From Thermofilum uzonense (lineage in GTDB: Archaea > Thermoproteota > Thermoprotei > Thermofilales > Thermofilaceae), in the NCBI RefSeq assembly GCF_000993805.1, contig NZ_CP009961.1, forward strand, positions 1,547,989-1,611,988: a DNA stretch of 64,000 nt, in the 5' to 3' direction. Below, one piece after another: positions 1-7,411 of this stretch. Position 1 is the stretch's first letter, and each line of letters begins with the position of its first letter. The notes under the pieces were generated by a model. It saw only the letters and a list, made by a program, of their open reading frames with translations. It made no database searches and had not been told where the DNA came from. Both the position numbers and the translations under genes were made by a program.

Positions 1-249
1 CACACCCAGGATACCGTGAACTGTTAGTTCCTTAGCCAGGTCGCCGTAGTTCCTCTTTATGATGTAAGAGTTGGTGATGAGCATGGGAAAGCCTATCTCT
101 TTTATTCTCTTTGCGGAAATAATCTGCCTGCTTGGATTAATCACAGGTGTCAGAGTGGGCGTCTCAACAACGCCCCGCCTGGTATAAAGTTTCCCCCGTC
201 GCCCAAAGATATCGATCTCTTCAATCTCAAATACCTCGTTCCAAACCAC
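1..249 (-). CDS. tgtA: tRNA-guanine(15) transglycosylase (archaeosine), N-terminal part, cut by window edge
   Basis: The reverse strand is open from a GTG at 249-247, directly after an in-frame TAA, to the window edge: 83 codons. It reads VETPTLTPVINPSRQIISAK followed by an MLITNSYII stretch, the conserved N-terminus of archaeal TgtA, where the ETP...P(V/I) segment leads into the TIM barrel. The family swaps guanine-15 in the tRNA D-loop for preQ0 on the way to archaeosine. There is no ATG in this frame; an ATG at 266 lies in another frame. The C-terminal PUA region would lie outside the window. It is divergent to the next gene, with about 60 bp between starts. Confidence 0.88.
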   Translation of the reverse strand, partial: MVWNEVFEIEEIDIFGRRGKLYTRRGVVETPTLTPVINPSRQIISAKRIKEIGFPMLITNSYIIKRNYGDLAKELTVHGILGV

Positions 250-311
250 GCGTTCTTAGGAAACATAAAACTTATTATAATTCACGCTAAGTGTGTAGCG
301 GAGAGAGAAAA

Positions 312-656
312 ATGAAGGGAACAATCACAAGCATGGGCATCGTGTCCTACGCTAATGTTAAGCGTGTCCAGATAGAGATCGAGGGAGAAACACTAGACGT
401 AGAAATACCTGACAAACTACTACAGGAAGTAGGAGCTGACCCCAGAGTGGGAAGTGAAGTTGAGGTCGAGCTCTCTAGGGAGCCTGGAGACCTATCTTAC
501 TGGCAAATAGTCATGTCAGCCGAAACATATCTTAAACAAGAGGCACAGGGAAAAATCTATGCCTCGGCGGGCGGGTTGCAAGTCGTAATACCCTCGAAAA
601 TCCTTGGCGATAAAATTGATATTGGTGAAAAGGTTTACCTGAAGCTTCGCTTCTAA
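312..656 (+). CDS. Probable RNA polymerase subunit Rpo8 (RpoG)
   Basis: A 114-residue, mostly beta-strand protein. The ATG at 312 is preferred over an upstream GTG because a purine-rich GGAGAGAG stretch lies just before it. The C-terminal segment ASAGGLQVVIPSKILGD followed by GEKVYLKLRF resembles the closing strands of crenarchaeal Rpo8, the counterpart of eukaryotic Rpb8, which has an OB-like barrel and a glycine pair followed by hydrophobic strands. Length fits the family (about 110-120). Rpo8 occurs in Crenarchaeota and Korarchaeota, so its presence would suit the organism. The call is from pattern memory only; an unrelated OB-fold protein is the alternative. Confidence 0.5.
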   Translation: MKGTITSMGIVSYANVKRVQIEIEGETLDVEIPDKLLQEVGADPRVGSEVEVELSREPGDLSYWQIVMSAETYLKQEAQGKIYASAGGLQVVIPSKILGDKIDIGEKVYLKLRF

Positions 657-712
657 TAGGAGTTGGACGTTAGATTTTTAGTTGAAGCCCACAAATAAGA
701 ATTTGCCAAGTT

Positions 713-1003
713 ATGTTAAATGTTAAGCAGCTTGAGGCTTTACTTGAGTGGGCCAGAGCTAAGAACGCAGTTATAGACTTCTTTTTCCGGGAGACAAACT
801 ACAGGCTCAGAATAGACAAAATGTTTCGCGCTGTAGACCAGAGTGGGAATGCTGTGTCCTGGGCCAAGGCGTTTGGCACGAAAAAGCCCTGGGACATTCT
901 TGAAGCCTTTACCCTCGACAAGATTATAATAAGGCTTGAGGGTAAAGAGGAGGTATACCCTAACGTCCAGGCATTGACGCGCGCAATTTCATTAAAGGTT
1001 TAA
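713..1003 (+). CDS. Hypothetical 96-residue protein
   Basis: I do not recognise this family. The ATG at 713 follows an AT-rich leader. Composition is ordinary for a soluble alpha/beta protein: an N-terminal helix (LEALLEWARAKNAVIDFFF), then mixed strands. There are no cysteines, no membrane segment and no clear motif. Its 3' end overlaps the convergent histone gene by 12 nt. Codon use and the lack of a better frame support it as a real gene. Confidence 0.55.
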   Translation: MLNVKQLEALLEWARAKNAVIDFFFRETNYRLRIDKMFRAVDQSGNAVSWAKAFGTKKPWDILEAFTLDKIIIRLEGKEEVYPNVQALTRAISLKV

Positions 1004-1246
1004 CTGTGTACATATAATCCTTTGAAGCCTACTGATGGCGAATTTGATGTCTTCCTCACTCACTGTTTTTCTCTCCGCATGTTTAGATGCGTCAACCGCT
1101 TCGCGTGCGATTTCCTGAGCAATTTTCTCGAGAAAATTCCTCAGTAGGATTACTGCGTCCTCGCTAACCCTCTCAGCTCCCTGTCTGTGAAGTATCCTGT
1201 CAATAGGGGCTAGGGGGATCTCGTATTCTTTTTTCTTTACAGGCAT
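992..1246 (-). CDS. Archaeal histone
   Basis: Histone-fold protein of 84 residues from the ATG at 1246. The motifs are typical: IPLAPIDRILHRQGAERVSEDA (helix 1 and loop 1), a long central helix (FLEKIAQEIAREAVDASKHA) and the KTVSEEDIKFAI loop 2/helix 3. It binds and wraps DNA as dimers and larger assemblies. The start at 1246 is chosen over an upstream ATG at 1276 because an AGGAT ribosome site lies just before it and a TATA element lies about 32 bp upstream. The N-terminal tail of about 10 residues (PVKKKEYE) is longer than in euryarchaeal histones. Most crenarchaea lack histones; Thermofilum is a known exception. Confidence 0.93.
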   Translation of the reverse strand: MPVKKKEYEIPLAPIDRILHRQGAERVSEDAVILLRNFLEKIAQEIAREAVDASKHAERKTVSEEDIKFAISRLQRIICTQLNL

Positions 1247-1277
1247 AATTTTATCCTTCTGTTTTATTTCAAACATA

Positions 1278-1290
1278 TATTAAAAATTTT
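1278..1290 (-). promoter_or_regulatory. TATA-type promoter of the histone gene
   Basis: On the reverse strand an A/T run reading TTTTTAATATA lies about 32-44 bp upstream of the ATG at 1246. This is the usual archaeal TATA-to-start spacing for a transcript with a leader of only a few bases. It argues against the longer reading frame that would begin at 1276. Confidence 0.5.
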
Positions 1291-1410
1291 TTCCTCTGTT
1301 GTTGAACGAAAGAGGTTTTATGAAGCCCTAGTTCCAATTGGAACATTGCATAAGCAAGCAAGTGCAAAAATTTTTAAGAGTGGATATCAGCGAAAGACCA
1401 GGGAGATAGA

Positions 1411-1680
1411 ATGGGTAATGTACGGACAAAGCTCGTCAAGAGGACCTCGAAGATGCTTGCGGAAAAGTTTGGAGACTATTTCACGACAGATTTCCAGTTT
1501 AACAAGGAAAAGGTATCCGAGCTTATAGATACGCCATCAAAAAAGCTTCGAAACCAAATAGCAGGGTATGTTACGCGTCAAATAAAGCGCAAAAAGATGA
1601 TAGAGACACAGCTCAGCCTCAGGCAAGAAATAACAACTACAGACGAAGAGGAATATATACGACAGATCGAAGGAGTGTAA
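1411..1680 (+). CDS. rps17e: 30S ribosomal protein S17e
   Basis: 89 residues beginning MGNVRTKLVKRTSKMLAEKF and containing IDTPSKKLRNQIAGYVTRQI, the diagnostic S17e helix and loop. It is a small-subunit protein shared by archaea and eukaryotes. The conserved core ends near residue 62; about 27 further charged residues form a C-terminal tail, which many archaeal S17e proteins have in shorter form. An AT-rich TTTTTAAG about 40 bp upstream and GGGAG just before the ATG support this start. A shorter overlapping frame from 1346 is a shadow. Confidence 0.95.
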   Translation: MGNVRTKLVKRTSKMLAEKFGDYFTTDFQFNKEKVSELIDTPSKKLRNQIAGYVTRQIKRKKMIETQLSLRQEITTTDEEEYIRQIEGV

Positions 1681-1754
1681 GTGACCGTCACCGCCGCGTG
1701 CGCACCCGGGGCCGGCTCCCGGTTACCCTTCTTTAGGGGTATTCTCTGGCTCCT

Positions 1755-1893
1755 GATGATGTTGTCTTTTTCTTCTTGGTGAGGTCCTAGGCTGACGTCA
1801 TGCCAGACTACAGGAAGGCATTCGACGGCATGGATGTGATGCTCAGGTAGGCTAGAAGAACTTCAAAGCGGGATTTAAGGCCTCCTCGAGGAC
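1755..1893 (+). pseudogene. Decayed 3' fragment of an alpha-helical gene family (relative of the remnant at 28813-29281)
   Basis: The space between rps17e and tRNA-Leu (1681-2070) has no intact gene but holds a recognisable fragment. In one frame, 1791-1847 reads ADVMPDYRKAFDGMDVMLR. A +1 shift then gives LEELQSGI, a TAA, and GLLED (1852-1893). This matches, residue by residue, ADILPEYRKTLNSMDAMLR and LEELQSRIEGLLEE at the end of the remnant near 29.2 kb. A TAG at 1788-1790 stands where the other copy has Tyr. There are at least two stops and one frameshift, so it cannot be expressed as a protein. Function unknown; the last third looks like a coiled coil. Confidence 0.65.
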
Positions 1894-2029
1894 TGGGAGG
1901 TGGGGAGGACATACTAGGGGTCTCCCCCGAGATTATAGAGAGTGGGAATGGCTTCGGCCTGCCTGGGGCCTCATAGAAAAGTGCTCTGGATTTGTAGTGA
2001 AAATTATTATGCTCCTCACGGTCTATAGC

Positions 2030-2043
2030 CTAGAAAAATATTT
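2030..2043 (+). promoter_or_regulatory. TATA-type promoter of tRNA-Leu
   Basis: The run GAAAAATATTTTA ends about 28 bp before the first base of tRNA-Leu at 2071, the expected archaeal TATA position for a tRNA transcript starting at or just before the mature 5' end. Confidence 0.5.
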
Positions 2044-2070
2044 TACCCTTTTACTAACTTATCAACACTG

Positions 2071-2170
2071 GCGGGGGTGCCCGAGCTAGGACAAAGGGGG
2101 CGGACTTAGGATCACAGAGATAAGAGCTCCGCTGGCGTCGGCCTGCCCGGGTTCGAATCCCGGCCCCCGC
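2071..2170 (+). tRNA. tRNA-Leu (anticodon TAG) with a 16-nt intron
   Basis: Acceptor stem GCGGGGG/CCCCCGC, T-arm CCGGG-TTCGAAT-CCCGG, and a class II variable arm with a GGC/GCC stem. The anticodon stem GCGGA/TCCGC closes a loop reading CTTAGG, then the intron, then C, which gives anticodon TAG. Removing 2111-2126 leaves a normal leucine tRNA. No CCA is encoded. Identity rests on anticodon plus long variable arm. Confidence 0.93.
2111..2126 (+). other. Canonical-position intron (37/38) in tRNA-Leu
   Basis: A full bulge-helix-bulge can be drawn. The 4-bp central helix is CTTA (2105-2108) with TAAG (2121-2124). The 3-nt bulges are GGA (2109-2111) and AGC (2125-2127). The outer helix is the anticodon stem, and the inner helix TC/GA has loop ACAGA. 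The splicing endonuclease cuts after the second bulge base, so the intron is 2111-2126. Confidence 0.88.
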
Positions 2171-2313
2171 ACCTCTCTCATTTAAAACCTTATCCTAGTG
2201 TAGCATCTATGTTCCTACTCCTCCGAAAATATAGAAAAATACTTCTGTCGGGCACACTATGAAAAGAAACATTTAAATTACCTCCAGAGACATTCAACGC
2301 GGTGTACTGTTAG

Positions 2314-2616
2314 ATGAGGCACTCCCATGGCTATAGAAGCCGCGGAAGAAAGATCTTTAGGATAACCCCCAGGTTACGAGGATATAGAGGGTTAAGCAGG
2401 CTAATGCAAGAGTACAATATAGGTGATACTGTTGTTATTGATGTCAACCCAACGTTCATAGAAACAGCGCCACATCGTAGATATCAAGGAAAGGTGGGGA
2501 AGATAATAGAGCGCAGAGGAAGGGCTTACGTTATCGAGATCCGAGTTGGGAACAAGATCAAGAAAATCATAACAACATCTGAACACATTATCCCATTTAA
2601 ACAAGCAGGCTCTTAG
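2314..2616 (+). CDS. rpl21e: 50S ribosomal protein L21e
   Basis: 100 residues, starting MRHSHGYRSRGRKIFRI with the basic N-terminus typical of L21e. The SH3-like barrel follows (YNIGDTVVIDVNP, PHRRYQGKVGKI, GRAYVIEIRVGNKIKKIITT) and the usual EHIIPFK close. It is a large-subunit protein. A TATA-like ATTTAAATTA lies at about 2271-2280. It converges on the opposite-strand pus10 cluster; in many archaea L21e sits next to the same rpo4 and DUF655 genes. Confidence 0.96.
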   Translation: MRHSHGYRSRGRKIFRITPRLRGYRGLSRLMQEYNIGDTVVIDVNPTFIETAPHRRYQGKVGKIIERRGRAYVIEIRVGNKIKKIITTSEHIIPFKQAGS

Positions 2617-2652
2617 CCTTCAATTGTCTGTTCTCGATAGCCATTTCTTCCT

Positions 2653-3930
2653 CTAGTCGATATTTATAACGTCTAGTTCTATCTTCTCTACGCTCTTCCC
2701 GAGAATTCCGGCTATGCTGGGGTTAGTACGGCCCCCGTCTCCATGAATAAATTCCTTGATATAGAATCCTCCTTGGGCATCAATTAGAAGTTCGATTTCT
2801 CGGTCGGAGACTCTGGAGGCCTCAACCCTGTATACAACTTTACGCCTCAACTTGTCGGCCCTCCGATGTAGGACTCTAGTAGGAGTTTTCTGTTCAACTG
2901 TCACGCCATTAAAACTACTGTTTATTTTTTCTATGTCCTCATCCGATATTGGTGACGAGAAAGTAACAAGGGCTCGATATGTTTTCCTGGCTATTTCCGC
3001 TAGACTCTTAAGCGTTTTGATACTTCTACGCTCGCAGTAAGCAAGGCCTTCAACTTCAATTAATCCACCCGCGCGAGTATTAATTAGACGCTCGAGTTCT
3101 TCCAGGTTTACACTACGTTTCCTAGGACGCCTTAGCTCTAGAACGAAAGGCCTGCCTGTACCAAGTGTCCTAACATCTATATCTTCTCTTCCCCCTGCAT
3201 GGAATCTTGCACCCGTTGCTTGGAAAAGCTCTATAGCTGGCTGTGCGATAAGTTCTTCTATAGAGGTCTTGTATTTTATTCTGTCGTCTGAGTAGGGCCA
3301 AGGGTTCTGAGGTAGCCCCCTGACGAGTTTTCTATATCTTCCACATACAAAGACCGGTTGAGGGATCATCTCAATATTGTCCCCCTCTAAATCAAGTATT
3401 ATGAGTAAATCAGGCTTCTCTGGATCGTATTCTTTTCCAGTGATTCTTGAAAAAATTTTCCCTACTTCACGAGTCACTTCATTTTTGAGTGACTCTGCGT
3501 CACTGAGCTTATATCTGCGCCACAACTCTTCTTCCCTCTTAAGAGTTTCAAGTGGCAGTCTAACTCCAAACTGGAAGGTCTTAAACTCGTAGCTTAAAGC
3601 CTCCCTAGCAGCCTGAGCGGCTATATCCTCGTATCTTTCGGTTATACCTCCACAAACGTGACACTTCTCACGGACGGTAGTTTGTCCCTCTAAACTTGAA
3701 AGAATAATTCTCGCAGGCTCAAACCCCCCAGCGCTAAGACTCCTCAAAAGTTTCAAGTTAAGTTCTCGGGGAGAGCTCTTATATGCTTCTAGAAAAAGAA
3801 CGGTCTTTATAGCCTTCCCGCGTTCAGCATTGCTTAGACCATAACCTCTTAAGCCGAAAAGCCTACCGAGGCACGAATCGCAAAGCACGTATCCATTTTC
3901 GAGTATTTCCTTGGCAACCTCCACGATCAT
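2653..3930 (-). CDS. pus10: tRNA pseudouridine synthase Pus10
   Basis: 425 residues. The N-terminal CDSCLGRLFG and the later CHVCGG form the zinc-binding cysteine pairs of the THUMP-containing domain. The catalytic half carries LGTGRPFVLELRRPR and the C-terminal GGFYIKEFIHGDGGRTNPS typical of Pus10. The family makes pseudouridine-54 and -55 in the tRNA T-arm in archaea, replacing bacterial TruB. The ATG at 3930 begins immediately upstream of the conserved region. It is the last gene of the rpo4-DUF655-pus10 cluster, about 30 bp after DUF655, so probably co-transcribed. Length is normal. Confidence 0.95.
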   Translation of the reverse strand: MIVEVAKEILENGYVLCDSCLGRLFGLRGYGLSNAERGKAIKTVLFLEAYKSSPRELNLKLLRSLSAGGFEPARIILSSLEGQTTVREKCHVCGGITERYEDIAAQAAREALSYEFKTFQFGVRLPLETLKREEELWRRYKLSDAESLKNEVTREVGKIFSRITGKEYDPEKPDLLIILDLEGDNIEMIPQPVFVCGRYRKLVRGLPQNPWPYSDDRIKYKTSIEELIAQPAIELFQATGARFHAGGREDIDVRTLGTGRPFVLELRRPRKRSVNLEELERLINTRAGGLIEVEGLAYCERRSIKTLKSLAEIARKTYRALVTFSSPISDEDIEKINSSFNGVTVEQKTPTRVLHRRADKLRRKVVYRVEASRVSDREIELLIDAQGGFYIKEFIHGDGGRTNPSIAGILGKSVEKIELDVINID

Positions 3931-3959
3931 TTTGACCTACAACTAGGCTTTCAGGCATC

Positions 3960-4601
3960 TTAAAAACCATGCCTAAAGTGTGTATCTCTGCGCCCCTCGT
4001 AGGGGGGTGAAGGACGCGAAGAAGGGCCGAAAGGTGGATTAACGAAAAGATAGCGTACCTGGGGCTCGCTCAACTCCTCCAAGATCCGATCCACAAGGAG
4101 CTCTACGGGCTTGATGCCCGTTCGCCTCTCAAGATCTTCAAATGACTCAAAAGGCTTTTTACTCCGTTCCTCGAGAATTTTCCAGAGCGTCTTCTTACCT
4201 ATCCCTTTTAGGAGTTCGAGCTCATGGGCCTTTTTAGACAGTGGTTGCGCTTTATTAAAGAATTCTACGAATTTTTTCTCCCTCTCTAGGACAATATTCG
4301 ACACGATGTCTCTTAAGATAGACTTAGCGTTCCCTGTCAGGTCTTCATGTCTTATAATTCTAACAGAATGTATAAGGCCGGCCTCTACGCCTGCCGCAAG
4401 ATCCATTTTCTCCCCTACTTTCACCTGGGGTATTATCTTTTCATCCACTCTGAGCTCCATCAGTAAAAGTTTCTCCTCGCCTATCCCCTGGACGAGAGGA
4501 TAAGGTATCCTTCTTATAGGATCCCCATATGGCAGAACGTCTAATACAATTAGGGAGCTCTCAGGAGTCCTGAGGGTTCTTCTGAAATCATGCCTAAACA
4601 T
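3960..4601 (-). CDS. DUF655 family protein (OB fold plus helix-hairpin-helix)
   Basis: 213 residues. The N-terminal half (SLIVLDVLPYGDP to about residue 75) is beta-rich and OB-like. Residues about 115-185 hold a helix-hairpin-helix region, with LLKGIGKKTLWKILEERSKK as the nucleic-acid-binding hairpin. This architecture is DUF655 (COG1491), a putative RNA-binding protein found in nearly all archaea beside rpo4 and L21e, as here. The last 20 residues are Pro/Arg/Gly-rich and probably disordered. The gap to rpo4 is 30 bp. Molecular role unproven. Confidence 0.9.
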   Translation of the reverse strand: MFRHDFRRTLRTPESSLIVLDVLPYGDPIRRIPYPLVQGIGEEKLLLMELRVDEKIIPQVKVGEKMDLAAGVEAGLIHSVRIIRHEDLTGNAKSILRDIVSNIVLEREKKFVEFFNKAQPLSKKAHELELLKGIGKKTLWKILEERSKKPFESFEDLERRTGIKPVELLVDRILEELSEPQVRYLFVNPPFGPSSRPSPPYEGRRDTHFRHGF

Positions 4602-4631
4602 GTGACAACCCCAAGAGAAGCTTGTGAAAAG

Positions 4632-4973
4632 TTACTCAGAGTTAACGATCTCCAAGATGCGTTTATAATCCTCTTCTGAAAAGACTTTACTCAATGGTAA
4701 AAATACGAGTCTGATCTCTCCCGGATCTTGGGGTTTCAGATTAACGAGTTGAACCGCAATATCCTCTGGTATGTCAAAGGTTTTTATAAGCTCCTCAACT
4801 TTAGCCCTTGCTCGCTGGGGGTCATTTTCCTTAGAAAACCTTCTAGCATACTCCAGAGTGTATCGCTCGAGGTTTGTAAGCTCTCTAACCCTTTCCTCTT
4901 TCTCAAGGATTTCCCGTAACTCAGCGAGCGTCAGATTCCTCTCGTTAATAATCCTTGGCAATGTAGATGACAC
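4632..4973 (-). CDS. rpo4: RNA polymerase subunit Rpo4 (RpoF)
   Basis: 113 residues from a GTG at 4973. Features of Rpo4/Rpb4 are visible: the N-terminal strand region, the helix ERYTLEYARRFSKENDP, then EELIKTFDIPEDIAVQLVNLKPQDPGEIR, the HRDC-like domain, and SEEDYKRILEIVNS at the end. With Rpo7 it forms the polymerase stalk. It is first in the rpo4-DUF655-pus10 cluster. AT-rich elements (ATTAAATAG, GATAAAAATAAAG) just upstream on the reverse strand can serve as promoter. Confidence 0.94.
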   Translation of the reverse strand: MSSTLPRIINERNLTLAELREILEKEERVRELTNLERYTLEYARRFSKENDPQRARAKVEELIKTFDIPEDIAVQLVNLKPQDPGEIRLVFLPLSKVFSEEDYKRILEIVNSE

Positions 4974-5098
4974 CTATTCTTTATTTTTATCTTTTTAACT
5001 ATTTAATGTTTTTCTATTTTTTAAGAAAAGGAAAAAATACCCGAAAACAAAGAACCATGAAGAGACCCTACCTTTACTTTCTATACACTGTAAAAAGC

Positions 5099-5197
5099 GC
5101 CGGGGCCGGGATTCCCGCATAGCCTCATAGGCTATGTTTCGAACCCGGGACCGCCCGGTTAACAGCCGGGCGCTCCACCTGGCTGAGCTACCCCGGC
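5099..5197 (-). tRNA. tRNA-Asn (anticodon GTT) with a 26-nt intron in the T-loop
   Basis: Read on the reverse strand: acceptor GCCGGGG/CCCCGGC, D-stem GCTC/GAGC, anticodon stem CCCGG/CCGGG around CTGTTAA (anticodon GTT, Asn), then a T-stem CCGGG whose loop is interrupted after TTCGAA. Removing 5112-5137 restores TTCGAAT-CCCGG exactly and gives a 73-nt tRNA. No CCA is encoded. Confidence 0.93.
5112..5137 (-). other. Non-canonical intron in the T-loop of tRNA-Asn
   Basis: Bulge-helix-bulge on the reverse strand. The outer helix is the T-stem. The central helix is TTCG with CGGG (two G-C and two G-U pairs). Bulges AAA and AAT are cut after their second base. The inner stem CATAGCC/GGCTATG (7 bp) has loop TATGA. 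The intron sits between the sixth and seventh T-loop bases (59/60). Such positions are known in Thermoproteales. Confidence 0.85.
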
Positions 5198-5347
5198 TCA
5201 ACTCCTTTATTTAAGCTGACTCATTTAAAATTTATGTTTGGCTTGTTGTGAGATGCATAGATGCGCTTTTACCGTTGTGTGCACATGCAAACTCTTCTTT
5301 AAGCATTAACATGTATCTCGATAACTTTGGATAGTCGGGCTTTTCTC

Positions 5348-5397
5348 CTCTTCTTCTAAGCCTCTTAAAGCTCCTGGGATCATGGATAGAAGAAGAG
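5348..5397. repeat. 11-bp inverted repeat upstream of the secreted-protein gene
   Basis: CTCTTCTTCTA at 5348-5358 is the exact reverse complement of TAGAAGAAGAG at 5387-5397, with 28 bp between. The space 5198-5493 has no gene. The repeat ends about 95 bp before the ATG at 5494, so it could be an operator or a hairpin in a long leader. Function unknown. Confidence 0.4.
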
Positions 5398-5493
5398 TAG
5401 GCTTAGCGTAGTACAAAGATACTATATCCGTCTTTTTCACATTTGTATTTGAAGCATAATTTTGTCTGTTTCATGTTTGAATATTTGACGTAC

Positions 5494-7395
5494 ATGAGAA
5501 GGTTGATAGTATCCGTATTGCTCGTAATCTTGCTAAGCAGTGTAGCTGCTACGATACTTGCAGCAGAGACAACACCCGTGTTTTATGCGCGTGTAGACTA
5601 TTTGCTCAGAACCGAGGAGAACGTCGAGCTTGACTTTGGAAGCAAGAGCATAATAAAGCTCTCCAGTTATGCCGCTCCCCCGGGATTCACGCTCGAATCT
5701 TTTACCGTAGTGTTCGAAGGAAAAACTCCAGCTCAAGTGATCCCGATCGAATATGATAAGATAAGTAAAAACATGGATGTTTTGGCGTCTGTCACCTCGT
5801 TTTCTGGAGAGATAACTTTAGGTAGTAATGGCTACAATGGTACGGTGAAGGCTAAGCTGGTAACAGTCTTCAAGAGGAGCAGTTGGGTTCCTCTACAAGA
5901 CAACTTAACTATCGATACGAGCGAGTTCAAGGATACTGGGCTCCAGGTAGTCGTAAAAGTCACCATTGACAATTACGCGCCCTATGCCGTCAAATCCGTG
6001 ACTGACCCGAAGGGGAATGAGCTCACAAGCCTTAGTATGCAGGACAAGCTTCCCGCTGGGGCCTTCAAGGTAGATCCTAAGCACGTAGAATTTGATGCTA
6101 CGACGATAGGCTTCGGGAAGTACAAAATAGCTTTTAATGTGGGGGACGACTACAAGCTGCCAAACAGCTTTCTCGTAATTGAGGATCGATACATGGAGGT
6201 CACTATTCCGGCCAAGACTTCTAAAAACTACATGTTGAAGAGCAAGGCAGGCTGGAACACCCTGGGCTTCATTATCGTCTTATACTCAGTCACTCCAGGT
6301 CCCCTTTCAAGTGACGCTCGCGTAACAGGCGCTCTAGTTGACAAGGCATTCGAGAGGAGTGAAGAATTCGAAATAAGGGGAGCATCTCTCTTAATACCAC
6401 CCTTACTGATGAACTACTGGATAAAGGCCTTCCTCGTTTACGGTAACTCAGCCGTCATCTCCAATAACGAGGGACATGATATCCAAGCCATCGTGATACC
6501 GATCTATTACAGACAAATAGGAACATGGACGCCTAAAGGGCTTGTAGCCACCATAAACAAGAAAGACGTGGCTGATGCTTATAGTGCGTACTTGGTAGTA
6601 CAGGTACCAACAATCGCTACCATTCAATCGATAACACTACCTGGAGGCCAGAAGATCGAGGGAGTCGAGAGCTTCACATCCAACTGGCTTGGGACTTGGC
6701 GCAGTGCCGTGATTGAAAAGACTGAAGCATCAATACAGGTAAAGAACGGGGATAGTATAGAGGAGGGAGACTACTTTGTCGAGATATCATGGAAGCCGGT
6801 AAAGATGATATTCACTGATCCTAAAGGTAACCCTGTACCAGGTGTCCAAGTCTCTGTGGAAGGCCCACAGACCGCCCAGGTGGTAAGCGGGGTTGACGGT
6901 GTAGCGTCAATTAACGTCTATACACCAGGAGTTTACAGTATCAGGGCCAACTTCAAGGGTTCAACTATTGCTGCACTGACTCTTGGAACACTGATAGACA
7001 CTGACTTCAACATAGAGTGCAAGGTATACAGGTTGACTGTAAACGTGAAAAACGCACTGGGCAACCCTATCGCCGGAGCCTCAGTCACTATAACTAACGG
7101 CAACTATACACAAACCTTGGAGAGCGACTCTTCCGGAAGCGTGGTCTTCAACCAGATGCCAGTAGGAGTGTACACCGTCACGGCACAGTACAAGAGGATA
7201 ACATCATCGATGAAAGTCACACTCGACGGTGACAAGAATGTCGACATAAACACTGGCATACTCTTCGATATACCCTTCGTAGGGCCTGTTACAGCCATGG
7301 AAGTAGCAGCTGTCTCTGCTGCAGCGGCGGTGACTTCGGCGCTGTTCTTCAGGCCTAGGAAGGAAGAGGAAGTGGCCGAAATAGAGATCGGCTAA
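5494..7395 (+). CDS. Secreted, membrane-anchored protein with carboxypeptidase-regulatory-like (Ig-like) domains
   Basis: 634 residues from the ATG at 5494, which begins a clean signal peptide (MRRLIVSVLLVILLSSVAATILAAE); two upstream Met codons would put extra residues before it. The body is beta-rich and extracellular. At its C-terminal end are two repeats of the regulatory-like/Ig fold: DPKGNPVPGVQVSVEGP... and ALGNPIAGASVTITNG..., each ending in GxY/GVY strand motifs. A final hydrophobic helix (AMEVAAVSAAAAVTSALFF) followed by RPRKEEEV anchors it in the membrane. I do not recognise the N-terminal 400 residues. The M48 protease gene follows 16 bp downstream. An S-layer or envelope-associated role is an inference. 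Confidence 0.75.
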   Translation: MRRLIVSVLLVILLSSVAATILAAETTPVFYARVDYLLRTEENVELDFGSKSIIKLSSYAAPPGFTLESFTVVFEGKTPAQVIPIEYDKISKNMDVLASVTSFSGEITLGSNGYNGTVKAKLVTVFKRSSWVPLQDNLTIDTSEFKDTGLQVVVKVTIDNYAPYAVKSVTDPKGNELTSLSMQDKLPAGAFKVDPKHVEFDATTIGFGKYKIAFNVGDDYKLPNSFLVIEDRYMEVTIPAKTSKNYMLKSKAGWNTLGFIIVLYSVTPGPLSSDARVTGALVDKAFERSEEFEIRGASLLIPPLLMNYWIKAFLVYGNSAVISNNEGHDIQAIVIPIYYRQIGTWTPKGLVATINKKDVADAYSAYLVVQVPTIATIQSITLPGGQKIEGVESFTSNWLGTWRSAVIEKTEASIQVKNGDSIEEGDYFVEISWKPVKMIFTDPKGNPVPGVQVSVEGPQTAQVVSGVDGVASINVYTPGVYSIRANFKGSTIAALTLGTLIDTDFNIECKVYRLTVNVKNALGNPIAGASVTITNGNYTQTLESDSSGSVVFNQMPVGVYTVTAQYKRITSSMKVTLDGDKNVDINTGILFDIPFVGPVTAMEVAAVSAAAAVTSALFFRPRKEEEVAEIEIG

Positions 7396-7411
7396 ACGCT
7401 TGGAGGATAAG

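Noticed and set aside
1752..1794. Possible C/D sRNA (TGATGA ... CTGA) between rps17e and tRNA-Leu
   Set aside because: The guide before the D box would be too short, and the bases are explained as a decayed protein-coding fragment.
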